Shown: positions 1-7,600 of the stretch, one piece after another | Layout of the letters: each line of letters begins with the position of its first letter | How positions within the stretch are numbered: the stretch's first letter is position 1 | The notes under the pieces: model-generated | Seen by the model: the letters and a program-made list of their open reading frames with translations, nothing else | Told to the model about the DNA's origin: nothing | Databases searched by the model: none | Program-made: the position numbers and the translations under genes | IMG/VR virus record: IMGVR_UViG_3300006735_000204 | Location: 1-26,035 of that record | Source of the DNA: a virus | Length of the DNA: 26,035 nt | Direction: 5' to 3' (one strand)

Positions 1-69
1 CTCTTTTACTTCATCAAGAGGAGTTTTTTTAGTATTTCCAAAAAAATCTGAAGGCTTCTTTAGTGCCAC
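1..69 (-). CDS. gp17: Terminase large subunit gp17, N-terminal 23 codons only (partial)
   Basis: This reading frame begins with GTG at 67-69 and stays open to the window edge. It reads M-A-L-K-K-P-S-D-F-F-G-N-T-K-K-T-P-L-D-E and continues as VKE. A Shine-Dalgarno-like AGGAG lies about 11 bases upstream, and no ATG is available between the gp16 stop and this point. The fragment is too short to show ATPase or nuclease motifs. The call rests mainly on position, because gene 17 follows gene 16 in T4-like phages. The KPSDFF opening also fits my memory of marine T4-like terminases. The full protein would be the packaging motor that pumps DNA through the portal and cuts concatemers. A different small late gene cannot be excluded from 23 residues. 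Confidence 0.72.
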   Translation of the reverse strand, partial: MALKKPSDFFGNTKKTPLDEVKE

Positions 70-79
70 GTTTAATATA

Positions 80-86
80 TCTCCTG
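80..86 (-). promoter_or_regulatory. Ribosome binding site deciding the GTG start of gp17
   Basis: The minus strand reads CAGGAGATATATTAAAC followed by GTG. The AGGAG core is the best Shine-Dalgarno match in the 24-base gap after gp16. It supports the non-ATG start, although the spacing of about 11 bases is somewhat long. Confidence 0.55.
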
Positions 87-93
87 TATTTTA

Positions 94-516
94 TTATTTA
101 TTGTCCTCTTTTAATCCATGTTTGAGCATTTTTGCTAGATCAGCAGTAGATCCGACAAAGAGAGCATTATTGACTGTGGATGGACCTTTTGCTTGTTTCT
201 CTTCTTCTACATCTTTTAGTTTTTTCTGTAAATCTAGTAATTTATCTGTTGCATCAGCAACATTTTTAATTAATTGACCTGCAACTTCATATGCTCTAGG
301 CATTTCACTTTCTTGAGCAAGTTCAAGAACACCATTCAATGCCTCTTGTCCTTTTTCAATTATACTATATAGATTTCCTCTAGTATATTCATAGTCTTTT
401 TTTATATCATCAGAATTAGATTTTGCAATATCTAATTCCTTCTTAACTACTTCTGCCTTTACAATATCATCTGAAACATTGAAAGTTTCATTAAGATCAT
501 CAAAGTTTTTAGTCAT
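94..516 (-). CDS. gp16: Terminase small subunit gp16
   Basis: This 140-residue protein aligns by eye with T4 gp16 (164 aa) at three places. DYEYTRGNLY (residues 41-50) matches T4 DYGVVRRNMH. MPRAYEVAGQLIKN (72-85) with the following helix DKLLDLQKKLKDV (91-103) matches T4 SPRHMEVF...ILKLHKDMKDI. VNNALFVGSTADL (115-127) matches T4 IQNATVFMGSPTEL. The middle is two long, probably coiled-coil helices, as expected for the oligomerising core of the family. The ends are acidic and lysine-rich. The protein would form a ring that recognises phage DNA and stimulates the gp17 motor. Its ATG overlaps the gp15 stop by one base (TAATG), which suggests translational coupling, and gp17 follows 24 bases later. 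Confidence 0.92.
   Translation of the reverse strand: MTKNFDDLNETFNVSDDIVKAEVVKKELDIAKSNSDDIKKDYEYTRGNLYSIIEKGQEALNGVLELAQESEMPRAYEVAGQLIKNVADATDKLLDLQKKLKDVEEEKQAKGPSTVNNALFVGSTADLAKMLKHGLKEDNK
95..102 (-). promoter_or_regulatory. Candidate late promoter core (AATAAATA) upstream of gp17
   Basis: The minus strand reads AATAAATA, one base different from the T4 late promoter core TATAAATA. It overlaps the last codons and stop of gp16 and lies 25 bases before the proposed gp17 start. AT-rich sequence yields such octamers by chance. Support comes from the same element recurring in the other three larger gaps of this window. Confidence 0.4.
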
Positions 517-1535
517 TAGATAAATCCACCATCAAAACCAAAGTTATCTCCATCTTCAATGAGAGCACTATCTACACCAATTGTACCAACATTTGGTAGA
601 GTTGTTTCTGTATAGTCGATTCCTTTGACATCTGAACCAGCAACGTGTTTTTCTGCTTTTGTGTTATCTCGTCCCCTATCAACTGTAAGTTTATTGCCAG
701 TCTTAGAGCGAACATAGAGTTCTTCATCACCAATAAAGATATATTTGTCTGCTTTAATTCCAGTAGCGTCTGCAACTTCAATAGTTTTTGCTGTTGCTGT
801 AATGTCTGTTGCCAACGTTGTGACAACATTATCAACATAAGACTTAAGTGCTCTTGCAGTAGCAGAATATGTAACTTCTCTTCTTGTATTTGAAGTATCT
901 GTTCCAGTAAGATAACTGACAGTTGCTCTTTTGATAATATCTTTGGACGCAGACTTGGTAGGACCAAATAGATATGTTTTAGCAGTAAATCTTAAAGTGT
1001 AATATAAAACTCTTCTGGTCGAGAAATCTCCTTCATAATCATCTTGCATCGTAACGCTTTCCAAGACAATTGGAATATCCCTCTTTTCTCTTATTTCATC
1101 AACTAACTCAATACTCAAGTTATATGATGGTTGAAAATATGGTAAAATTTGTTCAACAATTTGAAGGGCATCATCATTTAACTTAGTAAAGATGCTCAGT
1201 TCAAATTGCATATTATATGGAACTGGCATGAAAGTTTTCTTTGTCTCAGTTCCATCATTTTTATCCTTTGATACAAAAGTCTGTGTAGTGCTGACTTTTC
1301 TAGAAGGATCATAAGTTAATCCAGTGAACTCAAACGACATTCTTGGCAAAGTAATTGCCATTGGTTTGTTGAGATCAGGAGATTGTTCAATTCTTGCAAG
1401 AAATTTCTGTGTTGGTCCATACGCCAAAGGAACTCTGATAGCGGATCCTTCTTGCTGAATCTCTACCGAGTTAAACAGGGTTCCAAAACCAATAATAGTT
1501 CTTCTCAGAATTTCGTTATAGAAATATTCAAACAT
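516..1535 (-). CDS. gp15: Tail completion / sheath terminator protein gp15
   Basis: This 339-residue protein is clearly T4 gp15 (272 aa in T4). The start MFEYFYNEILRR matches T4 MFGYFYNSSFRR. IRVPLAYG (33-40) matches IRVPITYA. The segment at 111-136 (FELSIFTKLNDDALQIVEQILPYFQP) is almost the T4 sequence, and KRDIPIVLESV (151-161) matches KRDIKIVLMSA. gp15 forms the hexameric ring that ends the tail tube and sheath and docks to the neck proteins. After the T4-like core, residues about 239-307 hold a small extra module containing IGDEELYV and VDRGRD, which also appears in other proteins of this window. The acidic, glycine-rich tail DGDNFGFDGGFI ends the protein. A TAAGG-like ribosome site precedes the ATG, and gp16 starts inside the stop codon. 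Confidence 0.95.
   Translation of the reverse strand: MFEYFYNEILRRTIIGFGTLFNSVEIQQEGSAIRVPLAYGPTQKFLARIEQSPDLNKPMAITLPRMSFEFTGLTYDPSRKVSTTQTFVSKDKNDGTETKKTFMPVPYNMQFELSIFTKLNDDALQIVEQILPYFQPSYNLSIELVDEIREKRDIPIVLESVTMQDDYEGDFSTRRVLYYTLRFTAKTYLFGPTKSASKDIIKRATVSYLTGTDTSNTRREVTYSATARALKSYVDNVVTTLATDITATAKTIEVADATGIKADKYIFIGDEELYVRSKTGNKLTVDRGRDNTKAEKHVAGSDVKGIDYTETTLPNVGTIGVDSALIEDGDNFGFDGGFI
615..821 (-). other. Inserted E-x-(L/Y)-Y / RG module in gp15
   Basis: gp15 residues about 239-307 show the pattern [strand]-D-A-T-G-I ... I-G-D-E-E-L-Y-V ... V-D-R-G ... H-x-x-G. T4 gp15 has no counterpart at this place. A similar pattern occurs in the DUF4815 protein (LLIGEEIVEY ... GGITRG) and in the giant protein (LIKIDDEIILY ... 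CIRG). It is probably a compact beta module. Its function is unknown, though surface decoration or binding is plausible. Confidence 0.6.
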
Positions 1536-1571
1536 GATTAAACCTTAGACTTTTGGTGCCAACTATACAAT

Positions 1572-1579
1572 TATTTAGG
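1572..1579 (-). promoter_or_regulatory. Candidate late promoter core (CCTAAATA) upstream of gp15
   Basis: The minus strand reads CCTAAATA across the stop codon of gp14, 36 bases before the gp15 ATG. The TAAATA half equals that of the T4 late promoter TATAAATA. The identical octamer CCTAAATA occurs upstream of gp13. This is inferred from position and recurrence only. Confidence 0.35.
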
Positions 1580-3026
1580 GCATTCCAAATGGGTTTTGCT
1601 CGCTGAAGTCTAAAATACCATCTGCTGCCGTTTCAATATCAAAATTATCTGCATAAGGATCATTATTGACCGTTTTATCAATTGTTGTCAATGTACGTGT
1701 CGCTCCTGATGTGGATCCAGTTAATGTTTCTCCTTTAGTAAACGAACCAGAAACATTTGCAACTTCAAGAACATTAGTATCTGCGTCCCAAGATCTAACT
1801 CTTGCAGTGGTTCCGCTGGAAGATCCTGTTATTGTTTCATTAAATATAAAACTTCCAGTATTTGTTCCACTAATTGGTGCCGCGATAGAAATAGTTGGTG
1901 CTACAGAATACCCAAGACCTGTATTTGTCAAATAAATGTTAGTAATGGTTCCTCCTGCACTAACAACAGCAGTTGCTGCTGCTCCAACAGTAGTTACACC
2001 AGTTTTAAATACTTCATTTGTAAATGTAATTGTTGGATTGGTTATATAACCACCACCAGAATTTGTAATTGTTACTATTCCTACAATATCATCTCCGATA
2101 ATAGTAGTTGCAGCAGCACCAGAACCAGTTCCATCAGTAGTTCTAAATGTAACTGTAGGTGCAACTGTGTATCCAGATCCTGGATTTACAACATTAACTG
2201 CCTGTACAGATTGCAATCTAGGATTGGCATTTAAATTACAAACATTAATTCCTCCAATCATTGTTGCAATACCAACGGCAGTTACTCCTCCAGATGGAGC
2301 AGCACTAATATTAACTGTTGGAACCATTCCATAACCACCACCCCTATTAGTTACTGTAAATGACCTCACACCACCGTTAACAAGACCTGTGACGGCAGTA
2401 GCATTAACTGCTGTTCCAACCACTGTGAGGGTTTGTGTGATGCCCTGTACGGTACTAATGCCATCATCAGTCAATCCATCAGATTCATCTCCTAGAAGTT
2501 CATTATCAATATCATCAATCCCAGTGGAAATAACCTCATCTTGATAGCGGAAGAGTTCGCAATATAATTCATAAACATAAAGGTTTTGAAGTTGATAATA
2601 TGGTTTTGCATACTCAATATCTTTGATTTCATAAAGACGATCATCAAGTGGAAACCAAATTAAATCTCCTCCTTTAGGTCTAGTTGATAGTTTAATATTT
2701 GCTTGTCCTTGAATAAGTGGTGTTATATAATTCTCATATCTCTCTCTAGAAATAATAAGTCTTACTTCATCTTTTGATTCAATACCAAACTTTGATAGAA
2801 CATCTCCTGCACCAGAATATGCATCATAGTTATCTACATATGCTTCAATTGGTAGCGCATTATCAAATTTAGATTGAACAACTTCTCTTATGACAGTTTT
2901 TTCTGTCATATACTTTCTTGGAATATAATAGATGTCAACACCATACATCCTCAACTGTTCGTTAATCAAATCCTGAACAAGATTTTGTTCAGATCTAGTT
3001 CCTTGAGTAAAATATGGATTTAACAT
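1575..3026 (-). CDS. gp14: Neck protein gp14 with a long repeat-bearing insertion
   Basis: This is a 483-residue homologue of T4 gp14 (256 aa in T4). Residues 1-165 align with the T4 protein: LNPYF, then YGVDIYYIPRKY (28-39) against T4 RGIECYYVPREY, then AYVDNYDAYSGA (62-73) against AYLNSFEGYEGA. KGGDLIWFPLDDRLYEI (118-134) matches EGDLIYFPMDNSLFEI. The extreme C-terminus DPYADNFD...NPFGMP resembles the T4 ending SSPFDNDFMD. Between these, residues about 190-450 are extra: four Gly-x-Gly-Tyr repeats, then a GE-x-x-TGS-x-SGAT module. gp14 joins gp13 to form the head-tail connector that seals packaged DNA. The extension should project from the neck. The ATG overlaps the gp13 stop (TAATG), and the ending CCC-TAA-ATA carries a possible promoter for gp15. 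Confidence 0.92.
   Translation of the reverse strand: MLNPYFTQGTRSEQNLVQDLINEQLRMYGVDIYYIPRKYMTEKTVIREVVQSKFDNALPIEAYVDNYDAYSGAGDVLSKFGIESKDEVRLIISRERYENYITPLIQGQANIKLSTRPKGGDLIWFPLDDRLYEIKDIEYAKPYYQLQNLYVYELYCELFRYQDEVISTGIDDIDNELLGDESDGLTDDGISTVQGITQTLTVVGTAVNATAVTGLVNGGVRSFTVTNRGGGYGMVPTVNISAAPSGGVTAVGIATMIGGINVCNLNANPRLQSVQAVNVVNPGSGYTVAPTVTFRTTDGTGSGAAATTIIGDDIVGIVTITNSGGGYITNPTITFTNEVFKTGVTTVGAAATAVVSAGGTITNIYLTNTGLGYSVAPTISIAAPISGTNTGSFIFNETITGSSSGTTARVRSWDADTNVLEVANVSGSFTKGETLTGSTSGATRTLTTIDKTVNNDPYADNFDIETAADGILDFSEQNPFGMP
1692..1853 (-). repeat. Tandem GE-x-(I/L)-TGS-x-SG(A/T) module in gp14
   Basis: gp14 residues about 392-445 contain two copies of one motif: FNETITGSSSGTTARV, then KGETLTGSTSGATRTL. 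They are separated by a turn with DADTNVLEV. The same motif is found in the DUF4815 protein (for example VGETSGAEATV and GQTSGVTATV) and, more weakly, in gp8 and the giant protein. Confidence 0.65.
1881..2363 (-). repeat. Array of four Gly-x-Gly-Tyr repeats in gp14
   Basis: Four repeats follow the pattern V-T-N-x-G-x-G-Y-x-x-x-P-T-(V/I)-x-(I/F): NRGGGYGMVPTVNI (227-240), NPGSGYTVAPTVTF (281-294), NSGGGYITNPTITF (322-335) and NTGLGYSVAPTISI (368-381). The spacers are rich in Gly, Ala, Thr and Val. Unit spacing is about 41-55 residues. The pattern suggests short beta strands with glycine turns. The same family appears in gp8, the DUF4815 protein and many times in the giant protein. Confidence 0.8.
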
Positions 3027-3871
3027 TAGCCTATCATATCAAAAGGTGGAAGTTCATATGTATTTGACATAACTTCTTTAATCTTATCTATTTCTTTCTC
3101 TGCATCATCATAAATTTGTCTACCATTTAACTCAACTCCACCAGGAAGTTTTACACCTTGAAATTTAATTAAATTTTGTCCCCATTGTCTCTTAATGAGA
3201 GCAGTCAAATACCTTTTTACAAATGAATCATTATATACTCTTGCGTAATCATTAGGATCTAAAAGTCTGTAGCAATCAATAACAATATAATCATCAACTG
3301 TAACACTTCCCCAGTCAATATCAAGATATAACCTATCTTGTCTTTGATTGAATCTAATTTGTTTTTGTGTAGTTAATGCAAAATCAATATCCTCAAGATA
3401 TCTCTTTGTCATTGCATAGGTTAATATCTCTGTCGAACCAAAATAGTAGATATCATTCAGAAATAATTGATATTTAACACTAAACATATTATTTGTTGTA
3501 GTGTTTGACCCATCAAAGTGAAAAATCTTTGAAATTCCTATAATATGTGGTGGAATTTGTAGATAATTACTATTTTCTTCATAGGAAAAAGTAGTTGCAG
3601 TTCCTACAATAGTGGTGTCTGCAGTAGTGGTTACAATACCAATAGGATTACTACCACCTCTTCCTCTTCCTCTATCAATATCTGCTTGAGTAACCTTATA
3701 CTTTAGGAATGTCTGAGTTACTCCATCAAAATGTCTTTCATGAAAATATTGAAATGCATCATCAACCAGGTCATCAATTTGCTCATCGGCAACGTTGATC
3801 TCCAACACAGGAGCACCAAGTTGTCTCTTGCAATAGTTGATTAAATCTGTCCTACTTGCTGGTTGAGCCAT
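3026..3871 (-). CDS. gp13: Neck protein gp13
   Basis: This 281-residue protein has the typical marine T4-like gp13 N-terminus. SRTDLINYCKRQLGAPVLEI is followed by NVADEQIDDLVDDAFQYFHERHFDGVTQTF, an acidic helical segment. T4 gp13 is about 309 residues. gp13 binds the portal after packaging and, with gp14, forms the neck collar that accepts the tail. Residues about 65-100 hold a short Gly/Arg/Thr-rich insertion (RGRGRGGSNPIG, then TTTADTTIVGTATTF). The C-terminal half is basic and aromatic, with KRYLEDIDFAL, and ends PPFDMIG. The gene follows the 128-aa gene after a 25-base gap with a candidate late promoter. It is coupled to gp14 by a TAATG overlap. The ribosome site is modest (GTGGA or AGGA). 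Confidence 0.88.
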   Translation of the reverse strand: MAQPASRTDLINYCKRQLGAPVLEINVADEQIDDLVDDAFQYFHERHFDGVTQTFLKYKVTQADIDRGRGRGGSNPIGIVTTTADTTIVGTATTFSYEENSNYLQIPPHIIGISKIFHFDGSNTTTNNMFSVKYQLFLNDIYYFGSTEILTYAMTKRYLEDIDFALTTQKQIRFNQRQDRLYLDIDWGSVTVDDYIVIDCYRLLDPNDYARVYNDSFVKRYLTALIKRQWGQNLIKFQGVKLPGGVELNGRQIYDDAEKEIDKIKEVMSNTYELPPFDMIG

Positions 3872-3893
3872 TTATCCACTAGTTTCCTAACTG

Positions 3894-3901
3894 TATTTAG
3901 G
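3894..3901 (-). promoter_or_regulatory. Candidate late promoter core (CCTAAATA) upstream of gp13
   Basis: The minus strand reads CCTAAATA across the stop codon of the 128-aa gene, 22 bases before the gp13 ATG. It is the same octamer as upstream of gp15. It would separate neck and tail-completion transcription from the baseplate block. Inference from similarity to the T4 late core only. Confidence 0.35.
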
Positions 3902-4283
3902 GTGCTGATGAAACGGGAGGAACTACCATAATATTTCCATTTACTAAAGTGTATGTAGTTGATCCACTACTTACCAATACATCATAAACATATCTACCTT
4001 CGGCAAGACTTCTAGTTGCAGTTGATCCAAGAGATATATTCAGTTTTCCTCCTAGAGCACTAGTAATACCAACAGTAAAAGATGTTGTTATTCCTAAAGT
4101 TGCTCCAATAGAAACGCTTTTAGAAATAGCACCAGATCCAGTGTAGTCAGTTAAATCAAACGCTGTATTTGCTACATTCGTTATATTAAAGGTAGTACTA
4201 AAATTAGCGCCACCGTATATTGTTAAATTGGTGCCATAGGGTACACCTAAGTCTGGATCAAAAGTTATATTTCTACTGGGCAT
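3897..4283 (-). CDS. Small beta-rich virion protein of unknown function, adjacent to gp13
   Basis: This 128-residue protein lacks any signal peptide or membrane segment and is rich in Thr, Ser, Gly and Val. The layout is an N-terminal YGTNLTIYGGANFSTTFNI (16-34), then FDLTDYTGSGAISKS (42-56), then GGKLNISL (78-85), then LAEGRYVYDVLV (93-104), ending in LVNGNIMVVPP. The order 'D-L-T-x-Y-T ... L-x-L ... L-x-x-G-x-Y-x-Y-D-V ... G-x-x-x-V' resembles small immunoglobulin-like domains at the N-terminus of phage baseplate upper and fibre proteins. This is a pattern judgement, not a proven homology. It sits directly upstream of gp13, where T4 has wac (fibritin), so a neck or baseplate accessory role is plausible. 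An AGGA ribosome site lies 7 bases before the ATG. Confidence 0.8.
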   Translation of the reverse strand: MPSRNITFDPDLGVPYGTNLTIYGGANFSTTFNITNVANTAFDLTDYTGSGAISKSVSIGATLGITTSFTVGITSALGGKLNISLGSTATRSLAEGRYVYDVLVSSGSTTYTLVNGNIMVVPPVSSAP

Positions 4284-4287
4284 TTTA

Positions 4288-4455
4288 TTATCCTAGGATT
4301 GCGATTGTTTCTTGCTGCTTATAATATAGTTTTGCAAAAGACTTTGCAATATTTTTTAGCACATCACGATCATCAACACTATCTATTTCAGATGCAATCT
4401 TTTGATATGCAAAAGATTTTTCTAAACTTGCGATTTCAATATCATTTGGGTCCAT
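4288..4455 (-). CDS. 55-residue conserved small protein, function unknown
   Basis: The frame starts with ATG at 4453-4455 and ends with TAA at 4288-4290. The 55 residues begin MDPNDIEIASLEKSFAYQKI and end with FAKLYYKQQETIAILG. The protein is almost entirely helical in character and has an acidic centre (EIDSVDDRD). A strong AAAGGAG ribosome site lies 6-7 bases upstream. The gene overlaps the end of the 75-aa gene by 14 bases and ends 4 bases before the 128-aa gene, so it fills the otherwise empty stretch exactly. I recall similar small proteins at this place in marine T4-like phages, with no known function. It could be a chaperone or assembly factor, but nothing in the sequence shows that. 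Confidence 0.82.
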   Translation of the reverse strand: MDPNDIEIASLEKSFAYQKIASEIDSVDDRDVLKNIAKSFAKLYYKQQETIAILG

Positions 4456-4669
4456 TGATTAACTCCTTTAATAGGGACTTGATTTCATTAAGTTCACTTT
4501 TTACATTAGCAAGATCTTCTTCCATCGTCTGTACTTTTTGATTCTTTTCCGACTTTACCTTTCTTTTGGCAATGTATTGGTCATATTCAGTTTTATTCAC
4601 ATTTAGTATTGTATTTGTTTCGGGATCTCTTGCGAGATCCCTATGTCCTTTAACAGAATAAATTTCCAT
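4442..4669 (-). CDS. 75-residue coiled-coil protein, function unknown
   Basis: I chose the ATG at 4667-4669, one base after the stop of the DUF4815 gene. A TTG five codons upstream lies inside that gene and is less likely. The protein starts MEIYSVKGHRDLARDPETNT, a compact charged N-terminus. It ends with a heptad-patterned helix at about residues 48-72 (MEEDLANVKSELNEIKSLLK), which should form a short coiled coil. A lysine-rich linker lies between (KRKVKSEKNQK). There is no signal peptide. It sits between the baseplate genes and the neck genes, where T4 carries wac and other fibre genes. A small accessory or assembly protein is likely, but the function is unknown. The first codons contain a perfect RNA hairpin at 4622-4641. 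Confidence 0.82.
   Translation of the reverse strand: MEIYSVKGHRDLARDPETNTILNVNKTEYDQYIAKRKVKSEKNQKVQTMEEDLANVKSELNEIKSLLKELINGPK
4459..4468 (-). promoter_or_regulatory. Strong ribosome binding site of the 55-aa gene
   Basis: The minus strand reads TTAAAGGAGTTAATC immediately before the ATG. This is the best Shine-Dalgarno match noticed in the window, and it lies inside the end of the 75-aa gene. It is the main support for the short gene that follows. Confidence 0.7.
4622..4641 (-). other. Perfect 8-bp hairpin with GCAA tetraloop at the start of the 75-aa gene
   Basis: On the transcript the arms GGGATCTC and GAGATCCC pair perfectly around the loop GCAA, a stable GNRA tetraloop. It lies about 30 bases after the stop of the 7.6-kb DUF4815 gene and 28 bases inside the 75-aa gene, encoding R-D-L-A-R-D-P. 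No U-run follows, so it is not an intrinsic terminator. It could mark an mRNA processing or stability site, or be chance. Confidence 0.6.
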
Positions 4670-4670
4670 A

Positions 4671-7600
4671 TTATGCAAAAGCAATTACTCTCAGATCTCT
4701 AACTTTTGGTACAAGTACTTGACTTGTAGAAGCAAGAATAATTTTTATTCTATAAGATCTAAATGAAGGTAAATTATCTATTTCAAAAAGATGTTCTTTA
4801 AATTCAAAACTATCATATCCAAATCCTTCTAGTAGTGAGGAAGGAACGAAAGTATTTGTTGTTCCATTATTATCTGCTTCATTAATGATATCACCTCTTG
4901 TGTTGAGATTTGCAAATCCTGGGAATGGAGTAAAGATTGGTTCAAATCCAGGATCTTCGCTTACAGAATAGAACGCTCTAATATCGGATACTTGATTAAC
5001 ATGAGCATCTAACATAATTCTGATGGCAGATGCTGGGTTTTCTAAAGTTACCTCTTTAGAAATATACTGACATGCACTTGGATCGTCAAAGAGCGTATTA
5101 ACTCTAGCATCAGTTGCATAGTTAGTAATCTCACTATTAATCCTATTTGAGAATGTTTCAAGACTACATCTCTGAAGATCAATTTGAGGACTTACTAAAG
5201 TATTAGTAGTTCCAAGTAGCATTCTCATTTGCACGGATTTGTTTCCAGTAAATCCTGCCAACTTAGCGTCTTCATTGACCTTAGAATAAATTGCTCTAGG
5301 AGAATCAAAATAATTGTTCTGGTTAAGAGTCAGATCTTCAAATCCTGCATCTACATATGGAATTTCAGTTCCACTAATACTTTGTGCAGTAATTGTTCTA
5401 ATTTGAGCGGTAAGAGTCGTACCTTCAACGGTCATGTTATGAACCAATGGTTTGACTCCTTCAAAAGGAACGTTTTGCGTGGCCTTAACATTATATCCAC
5501 CAGCAGTTTTACTTCCCCCAATAAACAATTTATTGAATGGAGCATTAACGCTTCTGTCAGCATTATTAGCAGCACCAAGAGAATCCGTATTACCATTACC
5601 AAGTTTTTCTGCCATATCAAGTTTGATATGATACGAATCTAAAGTAATTGGATCCGCAATTGTAGCAGAACTCAAAGCATGAGTCTTATTAATTCTAGCA
5701 AGACTTACTCCACCAAGTTCATATTTAAAGACTGGAGTTCCTACTGAATATGACTTAGTAAGATTTCCTCTAGTGATACCACCAATGGTTGTTGAAGTTG
5801 CAGAAGTATATTCGACAATTTCCTCTCCAATTAACAACAGTCCAGTATTTGTTGTACCAATTCCAACTCCTTCAAAGTTACTAAATGCAGATGCATCAGA
5901 AACTACAATTGGATCTGAAGATGCTTTATCATAAGCAGCAGTAAGTTTAGTTGGTTTAACATCTGAAAGAACATCGGAGATTATAACTCTATTATCTTCA
6001 AAGTTCATACCATGGTTTTTATGGTTGATTTTAATATGAAGTCCATCAGAGACTTGTGTTATACCACCCGATGATATAGTTACATCTCCTTGAGCAGTTC
6101 TACCATTAAGTTCTGTCGAAATTCCAGAACTATTAAAGAACTTGATAGTACCAGCAGCACCAACAATAAAGTCTCCCTGAACATTATCCAGAATCAACTG
6201 AGTTGTAACTCCAATTCCTGCAACTGTGAATCTAATGTTTCTACCAATACTTGCAATACCAATGGTTCCTACAGTCAGAACATCACCAACTTGATAACCA
6301 TCTCCTCCTGCAGAAATAGTTGCACCAATAGCAACACCATCTTGAATAGTAATATCAGCAGTTGCATTTGCACCAGTTCCAGAAACAGTAATCAGATTTA
6401 CGCCACTAAATCCTGCCATTCCATCTGCTGGAGTATATCCAATACCTGGATTTGTAATCGTTAATGTTCCAGTCGCACTTGCAGCAACTCCTACCAAATC
6501 ACCAGTTGCAGTTGGATTTGAATTAGGACCTTGGAAGAAGGTATTACCAAGTTCATAGTCAACCTCATGAACGGTAGTTCCAAGTCCTACACGAATTTGT
6601 TTGGATACAACATTAATTGGATTTGGAACTAAAGTAGCAATTTGTTTGTTACCTTCTGACAATTCTGGACTATAAAGTTCTACACTTCCAGTGCTTTCAA
6701 ACTCTGCTCTGTATAGAGTAAATTTAAGGTCCTCCCATTGACTTGGTTCCCATGTAGATGCGTTCTGAGATTTAAATAGTGATCCCAATGTAGGTTGGTT
6801 AGAAATATAAGCGTCACTAACAATGTCATTCTCACCAACTCTAGAGATATAAACACTATACTTAGTTGAGTTAGAAATCAAACAAATTGCATATTCAGTA
6901 CTTTCTCCTTCAAGATATACTGGTGCATCAAACTCAATCGTAGAAGCAATAGTTCCATCATCTGAAGTATTAACTTCATTAGGATTAAGAACAACTTCAG
7001 AGAAAGGCAGAACATTTGGAGTTGGGAAACCATCCTTCATAGTTCTAAGTTGGAACCTGACAGGAGTATTTTCATCATCCTTAGTACGGAAGAACACATC
7101 ACACTTAGTTACAAATACACCAGGTGCTTCTTGAACTAAGAAAGACTGTGCAAGTGGGTCATACCAACCAACAATTTGTTCATTTGTTTGTGGGCTTCCA
7201 ATCGTTCTACTAGAAACAACTTCAGTATCAAGAGTTCTGTTGACAAGTTGTGATTCAAATTCTTGTCTATTTTCAATTCTTGCATTTCTAATAGACATGA
7301 TTTGACCTTGTACGGTTTCCAAACTTCCAGAAGTTGGATATGCCTCTTCAGCAATAGTGTTAGCAGCATTCTGATCATTATCAGATTCGTTTGTAAGTGT
7401 AAACGTATTTGTTCCCGTCTCAAATCTTGGGTTATCTCCATTATCTGGATCTGGAATAAAGAAACTTCCTCCGAGAGCAGATGAAATGTCAGTAACAAGT
7501 CTAACATTGGACACAGTTGCTTCAGCGCCGCTGGTTTCTCCTACAAGAACCATTCCAGTCTGAATAAATCCAAAGAAATCTCCTTGTGGTTGATCAGCAA

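Noticed and set aside
645-893. Plus-strand open frame opposite gp15
   Set aside because: It is antisense to a gene with clear T4 homology and has a low-complexity Cys/Ser/Phe composition typical of shadow frames. No ribosome site supports it.
1536-1574. TTGG-CA-CCAA palindrome in the gp14/gp15 gap as an operator or terminator
   Set aside because: Only four base pairs per arm and no U-run. Too short to distinguish from chance.
4622-4641. Intrinsic terminator after the DUF4815 gene
   Set aside because: The hairpin is strong but no U-run follows on the transcript, and the sequence is in the coding frame of the 75-aa gene.
5229-5642. Plus-strand frame of 137 codons, and a minus-strand frame at 5432-5620, inside the DUF4815 gene
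   Set aside because: Both overlap the well-supported DUF4815 coding frame and show no family signature.
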